DNA of 64,000 nucleotides from Xylophilus sp042867185 (GTDB lineage Bacteria > Pseudomonadota > Gammaproteobacteria > Burkholderiales > Burkholderiaceae_C), in the NCBI GenBank assembly GCA_042867185.1, contig JBHZQV010000013.1, positions 57,143 through 121,142 of the forward strand, read 5' to 3'. Positions within the stretch are counted from its first letter, which is position 1. Each line of letters opens with the position of its first letter. The notes beneath the pieces were generated by a model. The model saw only the letters and a list, made by a program, of their open reading frames with translations, made no database searches and was not told the DNA's origin. This document shows, in pieces, positions 16,658 to 25,673 of the stretch. The translations under genes were made by a program, and so were the position numbers.

Positions 16658-18033
16658 TCGTCGACGACGACACCGCCTTCCGCGAAACCCTGGCCGAGAC
16701 GCTGGAGGGCCTCGGCCACGCGGTCGAGCAGGCCGCCAGCGGCGCCGAGGCGCTGGAGCGCATGCCGCGCCAGCGCTACGACGCCGTCTTCCTCGACCAC
16801 CGGATGCCCGGCATGGACGGCCTGCAGACGCTGGCCGCGCTGCAGGCCCGGCTGCCCCGCCTGCCGCCGGTGGTGGTGCTGACCGCCTACGCCAGCGGCG
16901 CCAACACGATCGAGGCGATGCGCCTGGGCGCCTTCGACCACCTGGCCAAGCCCATCGGCCGCGACGCGGTGATCGAGGTGCTGGGCCGCGCGCTGCGGCA
17001 GGAGAAGGCTTGCGCCGGCACGCCGGGGCCCGCCGCCGGCAGCGGCGACGACGGCGACGACGACGGCGAAGACACCCTCGTCGGGCCCAGCCAGGCGATG
17101 CGCGAGGTGCACAAGCGCATCGGCCTGGCGGCGGCCAGCACGGTGCCGGTGCTGGTGCTGGGCGAGACCGGTACCGGCAAGGACATGGTGGCCCGCGCGC
17201 TGCACCGCCACTCCGACCGGGCCGACGCGCCCTTCGTCGCGATCAACTGCGCGGCCATCCCGCCCGAGCTGCTGGAGAGCGAGCTGTTCGGCCATGTGCG
17301 CGGCGCCTTCACCGGCGCCACCGGCGACCGGCCCGGATGCTTCCGTGCCGCCGACCGCGGGGTGCTGCTGCTCGACGAGATCGGCGACATGGCCCTGCCG
17401 GTGCAGGCCAAGATCCTGCGGGTGCTGCAGCAGGGCGAGGTGACGCCGCTCGGCAGCCACCGCATGGTGAAGGTCGACGTGCGGCTGGTGGCCGCCACCC
17501 ACCACGACCTGGCCGCCGCGGTGCGGGCCGGGCGCTTCCGCGAAGACCTCTACTACCGGCTCGAGGTGCTGTCGATCCGGGTGCCGCCGCTGCGCGAACG
17601 CCTGGCCGACATCGTGCCGCTGGCCGAGCATTTCCTGCGGCGCGCGGCCGGCAGCGCCGCGCCCAAGGCCTTGTCGTCCGCCGCGGCGCAGGCGCTGCTG
17701 CAGTACCGCTGGCCGGGCAACGTGCGGGAGCTGCGCAACCGGATGGAGCGCTGCCAGGCACTGGTGCGGCATCCGGTGGTCGGCGCGGCCGACCTGGAAG
17801 GCGATCTGGCGCAGGCCGACGCGGTGGCGGACGCGGGCGGCAGCGGCGCGGCGACCGCGCTGCCCGCCGACTGGTTCGACGCCGAGCTGCCGGTGGCCGT
17901 CGAGCGGCTGGAGCGCCTGCTGATCGCGCAGGCGCTGTCGCGGTCCCAGGGCAACCGGGCCGAGGCGGCGCGGCGGCTGGGCATCCACCGGCAGTTGCTC
18001 TACCGCAAGCTGGCCCAGTACGGGCTGGAGTAG
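16642..18033 (+). CDS. Sigma-54-dependent response regulator (NtrC family)
   Basis: The 463-aa protein has a receiver domain (DDD near the start, phospho-acceptor Asp52 in FLDHRMPGMDG), a AAA+ domain and a Fis-type helix-turn-helix. The AAA+ domain has Walker A GETGTGKD, the sigma-54 contact loop GAFTGA, and Walker B LLLDEIGD, so it should be an active enhancer-binding activator. The C-terminal GNRAEAARRLGIHRQLLYRK is the DNA-recognition helix region. An acidic Gly/Asp-rich linker joins receiver and AAA+ parts. It overlaps the kinase gene and clearly forms a two-component pair with it. The sigma-54 gene itself is not in this window. Confidence 0.94.
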   Translation: MARLLIVDDDTAFRETLAETLEGLGHAVEQAASGAEALERMPRQRYDAVFLDHRMPGMDGLQTLAALQARLPRLPPVVVLTAYASGANTIEAMRLGAFDHLAKPIGRDAVIEVLGRALRQEKACAGTPGPAAGSGDDGDDDGEDTLVGPSQAMREVHKRIGLAAASTVPVLVLGETGTGKDMVARALHRHSDRADAPFVAINCAAIPPELLESELFGHVRGAFTGATGDRPGCFRAADRGVLLLDEIGDMALPVQAKILRVLQQGEVTPLGSHRMVKVDVRLVAATHHDLAAAVRAGRFREDLYYRLEVLSIRVPPLRERLADIVPLAEHFLRRAAGSAAPKALSSAAAQALLQYRWPGNVRELRNRMERCQALVRHPVVGAADLEGDLAQADAVADAGGSGAATALPADWFDAELPVAVERLERLLIAQALSRSQGNRAEAARRLGIHRQLLYRKLAQYGLE

Positions 18034-18284
18034 CGGCGCGGTGCGCGGCGATGCCGTGCAGGGGCGTCGACGGCCCGGTCCGGGCCGGGTCGGCCGTCCG
18101 GGGCCCGCGCCGAAGTGTCCCGGCATCGGACACCGCCTGTCCGCATCCCATCCAGGCGGAGGTTCCGCGCTCCCCGTGCCGCCCGGCCATTCCCCGGCCT
18201 TGGCCTACGGGCACGGCTCTTGAGTGCCCCGACACTCCGTGCGCGCTGCGAAGCGTGTCCTGCCTTCCGACCTTCCGCATTGCC

Positions 18285-19442
18285 ATGACCGACCCTTACG
18301 CCCGTCCCGCCGCCATCGCTGCACCGGCTTCGACCGCCCCTCCGTCCGGCGATGCGCCCTCCGGCGGCAACGGCCTGCTCTGGGTGCTGCTGGCGGTGGC
18401 GGCCCTCTTCGCGGTGCTGCGGCCCCGCGCGCCGATGGACTACCTGCACCTGGTCGACTGGCAGACGGTGGGCGCGCTCGCGGGCCTGCTGGCGATCACC
18501 CAGGGGGTGGAGAAGAGCGGCATGCTGCAGGCGACCGCGCAGCGGCTGCTGGGCCGCATGACCGACCTGCGCAGCCTGGCCTTGCTGCTGACGGCCGGCG
18601 CCGCCGTGCTGTCGGCCCTGGTCACCAACGACGTGAGCCTGTTCCTGCTGGTGCCGCTGACCCGGGTGCTGGCCACCCAGGCCGACCTGCCGCTGGCCCG
18701 GCTGGTGGTGCTGCAGGCGCTGGCGGTGAACGCCGGCTCGGCCCTCACACCGATCGGCAATCCGCAGAACCTGTACCTGTGGCACCGCTCGGGCGACAGC
18801 TTTCTCGGGTTCATGGGGATGATGGCACCCACCGTCGCGATCATGCTGTTCTGGCTCTTCGTCGCGGTCTGGGTGCTGGTGCCGCGCACCGCCATCGCGC
18901 TGCGGCCGGCCACCGCGGCACCCGCCGTGCAGCCGCGCATGCTCGGCCTGGCCGGGGTGCTGTTCGTCGCCTTCGTGGTGGCGCTGGAGCGGCACTGGCT
19001 GCTGGCCGGCCTGGGGCTGGTGTTCGGGGCGTTTCTGGTGTTCTACCCGCGGGTGCTGAAGGGCGTCGACTGGGCGCTGCTGGCGATCATCGCGCTGATG
19101 TTCGTCGACCTGCGCCAGCTGGCCGAGCTGCCCGCGGTGGCCGGGCTGCTCCGGCACGCGCCCATCGCCGAAGGCTGGCGCGCCTACCTGGCCACCATCG
19201 TCGCCTCGCAGTTCATCAGCAACGTGCCGGCGGCCATCCTGCTCGACGGCCCGGTGCGCGACCTGCCGGCCCTGGCGGCCGGGGTGAGCGTCGGTGGCTT
19301 CGGCTGCGTGCTGGGCTCGCTGGCCAACCTGATCGCACTGCGGCTGGCGCGGCTGCCGAACGGCCTGCGCGAATTCCACAAAGTGAGCATTCCGTTCCTG
19401 GCGGTCTGTGCCCTGTCGGCCCTGGTGCTGCGGCTGGGGTGA
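18285..19442 (+). CDS. SLC13/ArsB-NhaD type permease
   Basis: This 385-aa integral membrane protein has about ten helices and belongs to the ion-transporter superfamily that includes ArsB, NhaD and DASS carriers. It shows two inversely related halves, each with an Asn-containing signature: TNDVSLFLLVPL with NAGSALTPIGNPQNL in the first half, and SNVPAAILL with GSLANLIAL in the second. It is shorter than most DASS proteins. The substrate could be Na+, arsenite, or an organic anion. The 250-bp gap before it (18034-18284) is very GC-rich and contains a GGCCCGGTCCGGGCC hairpin but no gene; the kinase pair upstream might control it. Confidence 0.78.
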   Translation: MTDPYARPAAIAAPASTAPPSGDAPSGGNGLLWVLLAVAALFAVLRPRAPMDYLHLVDWQTVGALAGLLAITQGVEKSGMLQATAQRLLGRMTDLRSLALLLTAGAAVLSALVTNDVSLFLLVPLTRVLATQADLPLARLVVLQALAVNAGSALTPIGNPQNLYLWHRSGDSFLGFMGMMAPTVAIMLFWLFVAVWVLVPRTAIALRPATAAPAVQPRMLGLAGVLFVAFVVALERHWLLAGLGLVFGAFLVFYPRVLKGVDWALLAIIALMFVDLRQLAELPAVAGLLRHAPIAEGWRAYLATIVASQFISNVPAAILLDGPVRDLPALAAGVSVGGFGCVLGSLANLIALRLARLPNGLREFHKVSIPFLAVCALSALVLRLG

Positions 19443-19589
19443 GCGGTGCTGTCTGGAAAACGGACGCACCGGTGTCCCGCGGTCATGCAGCGCAACCCCG
19501 CCTTCCGCTGTAAGTCGTTGATCCGAAAGGGTTTCGCCGCTGGCACGCAATGTGGGTACAGGCAGAAGACACCACTTCGGAGAACCCCC

Positions 19590-20498
19590 ATGCGCTTCCT
19601 GTTTCGTCCCCTCGTGCTCTGTGCGTCGGTACTGCTCGCCGGCACCGCTTGCGCCCAGGTACCGCCCGTGCCGCCGGCACCCGCCGCCGATGCGCCGCGC
19701 CTGCAGAACGCTCCCCCGCCACCCCCGCTGGACGCCGCACCCGCCGGCACCGTGCCGACCGTCTCCGGCCGGCTGGAGCGCTGGCTGGTCACGCCCAACG
19801 GCACGGTCGACGGCTTCCTGCTGGCCGACGGCACCCAGGTGAATGTCCCGCCGCACCTGTCGGCCGCGTGGCTGCAGGCCGCCCGGCCGGGCGACACGGT
19901 GCAGGTCGGCGGCTGGCGGACGCCGCAGGTGCCGGTGCTGCGCGCCACCCGGCTCACGGTGGGCGGCCGCACCCTGGAAGACACGCCGCCCGCCGCCGGC
20001 ATGCCGCCGCCATCGCCTCCGGAGGCCGGCGCATTGGCCGCGATCAGCGCCAGCGGCCGGGTGGTGCGCCAGCTCTACACGCCGGGCGGCGAGGCCCACG
20101 GCGTGCTGCTCGACAACGGCAGCATCGTGCGCTTCCCGCCCCATGTCGGCACCGCCATGGCCGCGGCGATCCAGCCGGGCGCCTCCCTGTTCGCCCGCGG
20201 CTGGGGCAGCCGGGCGCCGCAGGGCACCGCGCTGGAAGCGACCGCCCTCGGCACCTCGGCCGAGACGGCGCGCGAGCTGTTCGCCGGCCCCGGCGTGGAG
20301 CCGCCGCTGCGCGGCCCGCGCGACGGCCGGCCGCCCCGGGGGCCACGCGGCCCCGCACCCGACGCCGCGGCCGGCACGCCGCCGCCGCTGCCTGTCGGCG
20401 CCGGCATGCCGCCGCCCCCGGCGGCGGGCGCTCCGCTGCCGCCCGGCCCGCCGCCGGGGGGCGACGTGGTGCCGCCACCGCCGCCGCCCGCGCCCTGA
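19590..20498 (+). CDS. Exported protein with two OB-like repeats and a Pro-rich tail
   Basis: I do not recognise this 302-aa protein. It has a signal peptide (LLAGTACAQ), a short Pro/Ala linker, then two similar domains of about 70 residues: the first from SGRLERWLVTPNGTVDGFLL to PPHLSAAWLQAARPGD, the second from SGRVVRQLYTPGGEAHGVLL to FPPHVGTAMAAAIQPGA. The last 75 residues are almost only Pro, Gly, Ala and Arg. The shared pattern (xGxxxxxxYTPxGxxxGxLLxxG, PPH, PGxxVxxxG) suggests a small beta-barrel. The next gene encodes a paralogue without signal peptide or tail. GGAG precedes the ATG closely. Confidence 0.65.
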   Translation: MRFLFRPLVLCASVLLAGTACAQVPPVPPAPAADAPRLQNAPPPPPLDAAPAGTVPTVSGRLERWLVTPNGTVDGFLLADGTQVNVPPHLSAAWLQAARPGDTVQVGGWRTPQVPVLRATRLTVGGRTLEDTPPAAGMPPPSPPEAGALAAISASGRVVRQLYTPGGEAHGVLLDNGSIVRFPPHVGTAMAAAIQPGASLFARGWGSRAPQGTALEATALGTSAETARELFAGPGVEPPLRGPRDGRPPRGPRGPAPDAAAGTPPPLPVGAGMPPPPAAGAPLPPGPPPGGDVVPPPPPPAP

Positions 20499-20561
20499 CC
20501 CGCCTCCGCGCCGCACGCGGTCCGGTTCGCCTTTCGTCGTGCTTCACCGCCGTCCCTTTCA

Positions 20562-20585
20562 TTTCTTTCTTTCTTTCTCTCTCTC
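20562..20585 (+). repeat. Simple pyrimidine repeat (TTTC)4(TC)4
   Basis: Four TTTC units at 20562-20577 run into four TC units at 20578-20585. The tract ends 5 nt before the AAGGA ribosome site of the next gene. It is the only microsatellite of this kind I noticed in the window. Confidence 0.85.
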
Positions 20586-20599
20586 ATCCAAGGATTCCC

Positions 20600-21151
20600 A
20601 TGCCCGCAACCACCTCCCACGAAATCGATGTCTGGTCCGTCGAGGGCCGGTTCCAGCACCTGGTCTACAGCCCCAAGGGCACCATCGAGGGCCTGCTGAT
20701 CGAGACCGACGGCGCGCCTGCGCAGTTCGTCTGCGACAGCCACGACCCGGCCGCCACCGCCGGCCTGGCCGACCTGAAGCCGGGCCAGGCGGTGGTGCTC
20801 GAAGGCACCGTGGCCGAGCCGTCGCCCAAGGGCACGCCGGCGCACGAGGTCTACCGGCTGGAGCGCCTGGTGTCGGTCGACGGCCGACCCGCCGCTCCGG
20901 CCCCCACGCGTGCCGACGTGGCCGGCACGGTGGTGCGCTTCAACTACGCCCGGCACGGCGCGCCGAACGGCGTGGTGCTCGACAGCGGCGACTTCGTCCA
21001 CACCCGGCCCGACGGCCTGGAGCGCCTGGGCCTGAAGGTGGGCGACACGGTCGAGGTCGAAGGCGACGCGCGGCCGCTGGCAGGCGGCGCCGGCCGGGTG
21101 GTCGAGGCCCGCGCCGTCAACGGCCGGCCGGTGGCGGCGCCCCGTGGCTGA
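20600..21151 (+). CDS. Cytoplasmic paralogue with two OB-like repeats
   Basis: The 183-aa protein repeats the fold of its upstream neighbour twice. The first unit runs from VEGRFQHLVYSPKGTIEGLLI to LKPGQAVVLEGTV, the second from VAGTVVRFNYARHGAPNGVVL to LKVGDTVEVEGDA. It has no signal peptide and no Pro-rich tail. AAGGA at 20590-20594 supports the ATG at 20600. The stop overlaps the GTG start of the MFS gene by 8 bp, so the two are probably cotranslated. No function is known to me; nucleic-acid or metal binding are only guesses from the fold. Confidence 0.7.
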   Translation: MPATTSHEIDVWSVEGRFQHLVYSPKGTIEGLLIETDGAPAQFVCDSHDPAATAGLADLKPGQAVVLEGTVAEPSPKGTPAHEVYRLERLVSVDGRPAAPAPTRADVAGTVVRFNYARHGAPNGVVLDSGDFVHTRPDGLERLGLKVGDTVEVEGDARPLAGGAGRVVEARAVNGRPVAAPRG

Positions 21152-22442
21152 CGCCGCTGCCGCGGTGCCCGGCGGGCCCGGGCCCGCGGGTGCTGCCACC
21201 GGCAACGCCGGCGGCGGGGCGGTGCCGCGCTCGCTGACGGCCCTCACGCTGCTGGCCTTCTTCATGGCCGACGTGCGCGACGGCCTGGGCCCGTTCCTGG
21301 CCACCTACCTGCAGGAGCACCAGGTCCGCCAGGAGCTGATCGGCTACACCATGACCGCCGGCGGCCTGGCCGCGGTGGCGATGACGCCGGTGGCCGGTGC
21401 CTGGGTCGACCGCTCCACCGCCAAGCGCACGATGACGGTGGCGGCGGCGCTCGCGATCCTCGCGGCCAGCGCGCTGGCGTTCTCGACGCTCGACGGCCGC
21501 TGGCTGATCGCCTCCCAGGTGGTGACCGGCCTGGCCGGCGCCTTGCTGGCGGCGACGATGGCGGCGCTCACCCTGGGCCTGGCCCGGGCCTCGGGCTTCA
21601 AGCACCAGACCGGCCGCAACGAGGCCTGGAGCCACGCCGGCAACATGGTGTCGGCCATCGGCGCCGGGCTGGTGGCGCATCTGCTGGGCGCTCCGTGGAT
21701 GCTGACGGTGATGGGCACGATGACGGTCGGCGCGGTGCTGGCGGTGCTGTCGATCCGCGCGGCCGACATCGACCACCGGGCCGCGCGCGGCTGCGAATCG
21801 CCCGAGGCGGTGGGCGAATCGGTCGAGCGCGACGGCCACGGCGGCTGGGGCGCGCTGCTGGCCGACACGCCGCTGCTGCTGTTCGGCATCACCTGCCTGT
21901 TCTTCCACCTGGGCAATGCCGCGATGCTGCCGCTGCTCAACCAGCGCCTGGCCGCCACCGTGGCCGATTCGGCGCCGCTGCTCTGGACCGGCATCGCGAT
22001 CGTGGTGGCGCAGGTCACCATGATCCCGGTGGCGCTGTGGGTGTCGCGCAGCAAGCGCTTCGACGTGGCCTGGTTCGTCTACGCCGCGATCCTGGTGCTG
22101 CCGGTGCGCGGCGCGCTGGCCTGGCTGATCGCCGCCGACTGGGGCAACGTGCCGGTGCAGATCCTCGACGGCCTGGCCGCCGGTGCGCTGGGCGTCGCCA
22201 CGCCGCTGCTGGTGCAGCGCTTCACCCAGGGCACCGGCCGGTTCAACACCGCGCTGGGCTTCGTGATGACCCTGCAGGGCGTCGGCGCGGCCCTGAGCCC
22301 CACGCTCGCCAACTCGGTGGTCGGCGCCGACCAGCGCTTCGGCCTGGCGTTCATGGTGCTGTCGCTCGCCGCGCTGGTGGCGCTGCCGGTGTTCTGGTGG
22401 GTGCAGCGGCATGCGCCAGCGGTGAAAGGTGCGCCGGGCTAG
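21144..22442 (+). CDS. MFS transporter
   Basis: This 432-aa major facilitator has about 12 helices after a 30-residue Gly/Ala-rich leader. The loop 2-3 motif is degenerate (GAWVDRSTAKRTMTV), and the first helix carries charged residues in FFMADVRDGLGPFLATYLQEH. It starts with GTG at 21144, inside the end of the upstream gene. The substrate is not predictable. A 57-bp palindromic repeat begins 3 bp after its stop and lies between it and the convergent uvrA. Confidence 0.82.
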   Translation: MADAAAAVPGGPGPAGAATGNAGGGAVPRSLTALTLLAFFMADVRDGLGPFLATYLQEHQVRQELIGYTMTAGGLAAVAMTPVAGAWVDRSTAKRTMTVAAALAILAASALAFSTLDGRWLIASQVVTGLAGALLAATMAALTLGLARASGFKHQTGRNEAWSHAGNMVSAIGAGLVAHLLGAPWMLTVMGTMTVGAVLAVLSIRAADIDHRAARGCESPEAVGESVERDGHGGWGALLADTPLLLFGITCLFFHLGNAAMLPLLNQRLAATVADSAPLLWTGIAIVVAQVTMIPVALWVSRSKRFDVAWFVYAAILVLPVRGALAWLIAADWGNVPVQILDGLAAGALGVATPLLVQRFTQGTGRFNTALGFVMTLQGVGAALSPTLANSVVGADQRFGLAFMVLSLAALVALPVFWWVQRHAPAVKGAPG

Positions 22443-22444
22443 TT

Positions 22445-22501
22445 GCTATCGAATGTGTAGCTGGTGGCCGTTGTTTGGCGCCGGCTGCGGCTACTTTTAT
22501 T
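22445..22501. repeat. Interspersed 3'-end repeat, family 1, copy A
   Basis: The 17-nt core GCTATCGAATGTGTAGC (22445-22461) is followed by TGGTGGCCG and then GCGCCGGCTGCGGCTAC and a TTTTATT run. It closely matches the copy at 61520 in order and spacing. It lies between the stops of the convergent MFS and uvrA genes and could terminate both. Confidence 0.75.
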
Positions 22502-25500
22502 GCAAGTACCGCTGCAAATACCGCCCGGTATGGCTGGCCGGATTCGCCGCGATGTCCTCGGGCGTGCCTTCGCCCACCACCAAGCCGCCGCCGGCGCCGC
22601 CCTCGGGGCCCATGTCGATCACCCAGTCGGCGGTCTTGATCACGTCCAGGTTGTGCTCGATCACCACGATGGTGTTGCCCGCGTCGCGCAACTGGTGCAG
22701 CACCTTCAGCAGCAGGTCGATGTCGGCGAAGTGCAGGCCGGTGGTCGGCTCGTCGAGGATGTAGAGGGTGCGGCCGGTGTCGCGCTTGCTCAGTTCCAGC
22801 GCCAGCTTGACCCGCTGCGCCTCGCCGCCCGAGAGCGTGGTGGCGGCCTGGCCGAGGGTGATGTAGGAGAGGCCCACGTCCAGCAGCGTCTGCAGCTTGC
22901 GGGCGATGGTGGGCACCGCGCCGAAGAAGGTGTTGGCCGCCTCCACCGTCATGCCCAGCACCTGGGCGATGTTGCGGCCCTTGTACTGGACCTCCAGCGT
23001 CTCGCGGTTGTAGCGGGCGCCGTGGCAGACGTCGCAGGGCACGTACACGTCGGGCAAAAAGTGCATCTCCACCTTCACCATGCCGTCGCCCTGGCAGGCC
23101 TCGCAGCGGCCGCCGGCGATGTTGAAGCTGAAGCGGCCCGGGCCGTAGCCGCGCTCGCGGGCGGTGGGCACCTCGGCGAACAGTTCGCGGATGGGGGTGA
23201 ACAGGCCGGTGTAGGTGGCGGGGTTGCTGCGCGGGGTGCGGCCGATGGGCGACTGGTCGACGTTGATCACCTTGTCGAAGTACTCCATGCCCTCGATCGC
23301 GTCGTGTTCGGCCGGCTCGTCGTGGGCGCGGTAGAGCTGGCGCGCCACCGCGGCGTACAGCGTGTCGTTGACCAGGGTGCTCTTGCCCGAGCCCGAGACG
23401 CCGGTCACGCAGGTCAGCAGCCCCACCGGGAACTCGACGCTCACGCCGCGCAGGTTGTGGCCGGTGGCGTTCACCACCCGCAGCGCCTGCAGCGTGCCCT
23501 GCGTCGCCTGGTGGGCGGCCTGGCGCTCGGCCCAGGCGACCGCGGCGGCGCTGGCGCGGCCGGTCTTCTTGGCGACCTTGGCCTCGGCTTTCGCGCCGCT
23601 CTGGAGCACCGGCAGCCAGGCGGTGCGGTGGGTGGGCACCTCGATCCGCCGGGTGCCCGCCATGTACTGGCCGGTGAGCGAGTCGGGGTGGGCCAGCACC
23701 TCTTCGCAGGTGCCCTGGGCCATCACCCGGCCGCCGTGCACGCCGGCGCCGGGGCCCATGTCGATCACATGGTCGGCGGCGCGGATCATGTCCTCGTCGT
23801 GCTCGACCACGATCACGCTGTTGCCGATGTCGCGCAGATGCCGCAGCGTGTCGATCAGCCGGTCGTTGTCGCGCTGGTGCAGGCCGATGCTGGGCTCGTC
23901 GAGCACGTACATCACGCCGGTCAAACCCGATCCGATCTGGCTGGCCAGCCGGATGCGCTGCGCCTCGCCGCCCGAGAGCGTCTCGGCGCTGCGGTCGAGG
24001 CTCAGGTAGTTCAGGCCCACGTCGTTCAGGAACTTGAGCCGCAGCCCGATCTCGCGGACGATCTTGTCGGCGATCTCGGCCTTGGCGCCGGTGAGCGTGA
24101 GCCCGCCGAAGTAGGCCTGGCTGTCGCGCAGCGTCATGTGGCTCACCGTCTGGATCGGCAGCGCCTCGGGCCCTTCGCCCAGGCGCACATGGCGCGCTTC
24201 CAGCCGCAGCCGGGCACCGTGGCAGACGGGGCAGGGCTGGGTGCTGCGGTAGCGGGCCAGCTCCTCGCGCACCACCGTCGAATCGGTTTCGCGGTAGCGG
24301 CGCTGCATGTTGGGGATCACGCCCTCGAACGGGTGCTTCTTGCTCAGCTTCTTGCCGCTCTGCGGGCCCGATTCGAGGGTGTAGCTGAACTTGATGTCCT
24401 CGGCGCCCGAGCCGTGCAGCACCACCTGGCGCACCGCGTCCGGAATGTCCTCGAAGGCGGTGTCGAGCGCGAAGCCGTAGTGCGCGGCCAGGCTCTCCAG
24501 CATCGCGAAGTAGAAGGCGTTGCGCCGGTCCCAGCCCTTGATGGCGCCGGCGGCCAGGCTCAGTGTCGGGAAGGCCACGACCCGTGCCGGGTCGAAGACT
24601 TCCTGCATGCCCAGACCGTCGCAGGCCGGGCAGGCGCCCACCGGCGAGTTGAAGGAGAAGAGCCGCGGCTCCAGCTCGGCCAGCGACCAGGCGCAGATGG
24701 GGCAGGCGAAGCGGGAATTGAAGAGGTGCTCGACGCCGGTGTCCATCTCCAGCGCCACGACGCGGCCGGCGCCCTCGGCACCGCCCACCCGCAGCGCGGC
24801 CTCGAAGCTCTCGGCCAGGCGCTGCTGCATGTCGGGCCGCACCTTGATCCGGTCGATCACCACGTCGATGTCGTGCTTCTCGGTTTTTTTAAGCGCCGGC
24901 AGGTTCTCGTGCTCGTAGATGGCGCCGTCGACCCGGAAACGCACGTAGCCGCCGGCCTGCATCTCGGTGAACAGCTCGGCGAACTCGCCCTTGCGGGCCC
25001 GCGCCATCGGGCACAGGATCATCAGCTTGGTGTCTTCCGGCAGGGCCAGCACGCTGTCGACCATCTGCGAGACGGTCTGCGACTGCAGCGGCACGCCGTG
25101 TTCGGGGCAGTGCGGCGTGCCGGCGCGGGCATACAGCAGGCGCAGGTAGTCGTGGATCTCGGTCACCGTGCCGACGGTCGAGCGCGGGTTGTGGCTGGTG
25201 GCCTTCTGCTCGATGCTGATCGCGGGCGACAGGCCCTCGATCACGTCCACGTCGGGCTTGTCCATCAGCTGCAGGAACTGCCGCGCATACGCCGAGAGGC
25301 TTTCGACGTAGCGGCGCTGGCCTTCGGCGTACAGCGTGTCGAAGGCCAGGCTCGACTTGCCCGAGCCCGACAGCCCGGTGATCACCACCAGCTGGTGGCG
25401 CGGGATGTCGAGGTCGATGTTCTTCAGGTTGTGGGTGCGCGCACCGCGGATGCTGATGCGCTGCTCGCGCAGCACCCGCGCCAGGTGACGGCCTTCGTCC

Positions 25501-25646
25501 TCGGGCGCGGTGGCTCCGGTCCGCGGTTGCGGCGGCGCGTCGTGTCGTGCGGAAGTCAAGGTAGGTGCGCCCGAAAAAGTAAACCGACCATGATAGGGGC
25601 TCGGGCGCTTTCCGGCGGCGGCCGGCCCCATGCCCGGCCGCTGCAT
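22497..25646 (-). CDS. uvrA: Excinuclease ABC subunit A
   Basis: UvrA is the damage-recognition ATPase of nucleotide excision repair. Both ABC modules are complete: Walker A GLSGSGKSSLAF and GVSGSGKSTLVND, signatures LSGGEAQRIRLA and LSGGEAQRVKLA, and Walker B LYILDEPTTGLH. Zinc-finger cysteines are seen in CPVCHGARL and in CEACQGDGM with CDVCHG. The strong similarity begins at QRISIRGARTHNLKN; the 1049-aa frame has about 60 extra N-terminal residues. A TTG in TLTSARHD or a GTG at VLREQRIS are alternative starts, so the true 5' end is uncertain. I found no clear LexA box upstream. Confidence 0.95.
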   Translation of the reverse strand: MQRPGMGPAAAGKRPSPYHGRFTFSGAPTLTSARHDAPPQPRTGATAPEDEGRHLARVLREQRISIRGARTHNLKNIDLDIPRHQLVVITGLSGSGKSSLAFDTLYAEGQRRYVESLSAYARQFLQLMDKPDVDVIEGLSPAISIEQKATSHNPRSTVGTVTEIHDYLRLLYARAGTPHCPEHGVPLQSQTVSQMVDSVLALPEDTKLMILCPMARARKGEFAELFTEMQAGGYVRFRVDGAIYEHENLPALKKTEKHDIDVVIDRIKVRPDMQQRLAESFEAALRVGGAEGAGRVVALEMDTGVEHLFNSRFACPICAWSLAELEPRLFSFNSPVGACPACDGLGMQEVFDPARVVAFPTLSLAAGAIKGWDRRNAFYFAMLESLAAHYGFALDTAFEDIPDAVRQVVLHGSGAEDIKFSYTLESGPQSGKKLSKKHPFEGVIPNMQRRYRETDSTVVREELARYRSTQPCPVCHGARLRLEARHVRLGEGPEALPIQTVSHMTLRDSQAYFGGLTLTGAKAEIADKIVREIGLRLKFLNDVGLNYLSLDRSAETLSGGEAQRIRLASQIGSGLTGVMYVLDEPSIGLHQRDNDRLIDTLRHLRDIGNSVIVVEHDEDMIRAADHVIDMGPGAGVHGGRVMAQGTCEEVLAHPDSLTGQYMAGTRRIEVPTHRTAWLPVLQSGAKAEAKVAKKTGRASAAAVAWAERQAAHQATQGTLQALRVVNATGHNLRGVSVEFPVGLLTCVTGVSGSGKSTLVNDTLYAAVARQLYRAHDEPAEHDAIEGMEYFDKVINVDQSPIGRTPRSNPATYTGLFTPIRELFAEVPTARERGYGPGRFSFNIAGGRCEACQGDGMVKVEMHFLPDVYVPCDVCHGARYNRETLEVQYKGRNIAQVLGMTVEAANTFFGAVPTIARKLQTLLDVGLSYITLGQAATTLSGGEAQRVKLALELSKRDTGRTLYILDEPTTGLHFADIDLLLKVLHQLRDAGNTIVVIEHNLDVIKTADWVIDMGPEGGAGGGLVVGEGTPEDIAANPASHTGRYLQRYLQ

Positions 25647-25673
25647 CCGGGCCGGGCGGCGCGCACGGCGCGC

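Noticed and set aside
18034..18284. Sigma-54 promoter for the permease downstream of the NtrC-type regulator
   Set aside because: TGGC- and TTGC-like pieces occur but not with the fixed spacing.
25562..25646. LexA/SOS box before uvrA
   Set aside because: No CTGT-N8-ACAG pattern found; regulation by damage cannot be claimed from the sequence.
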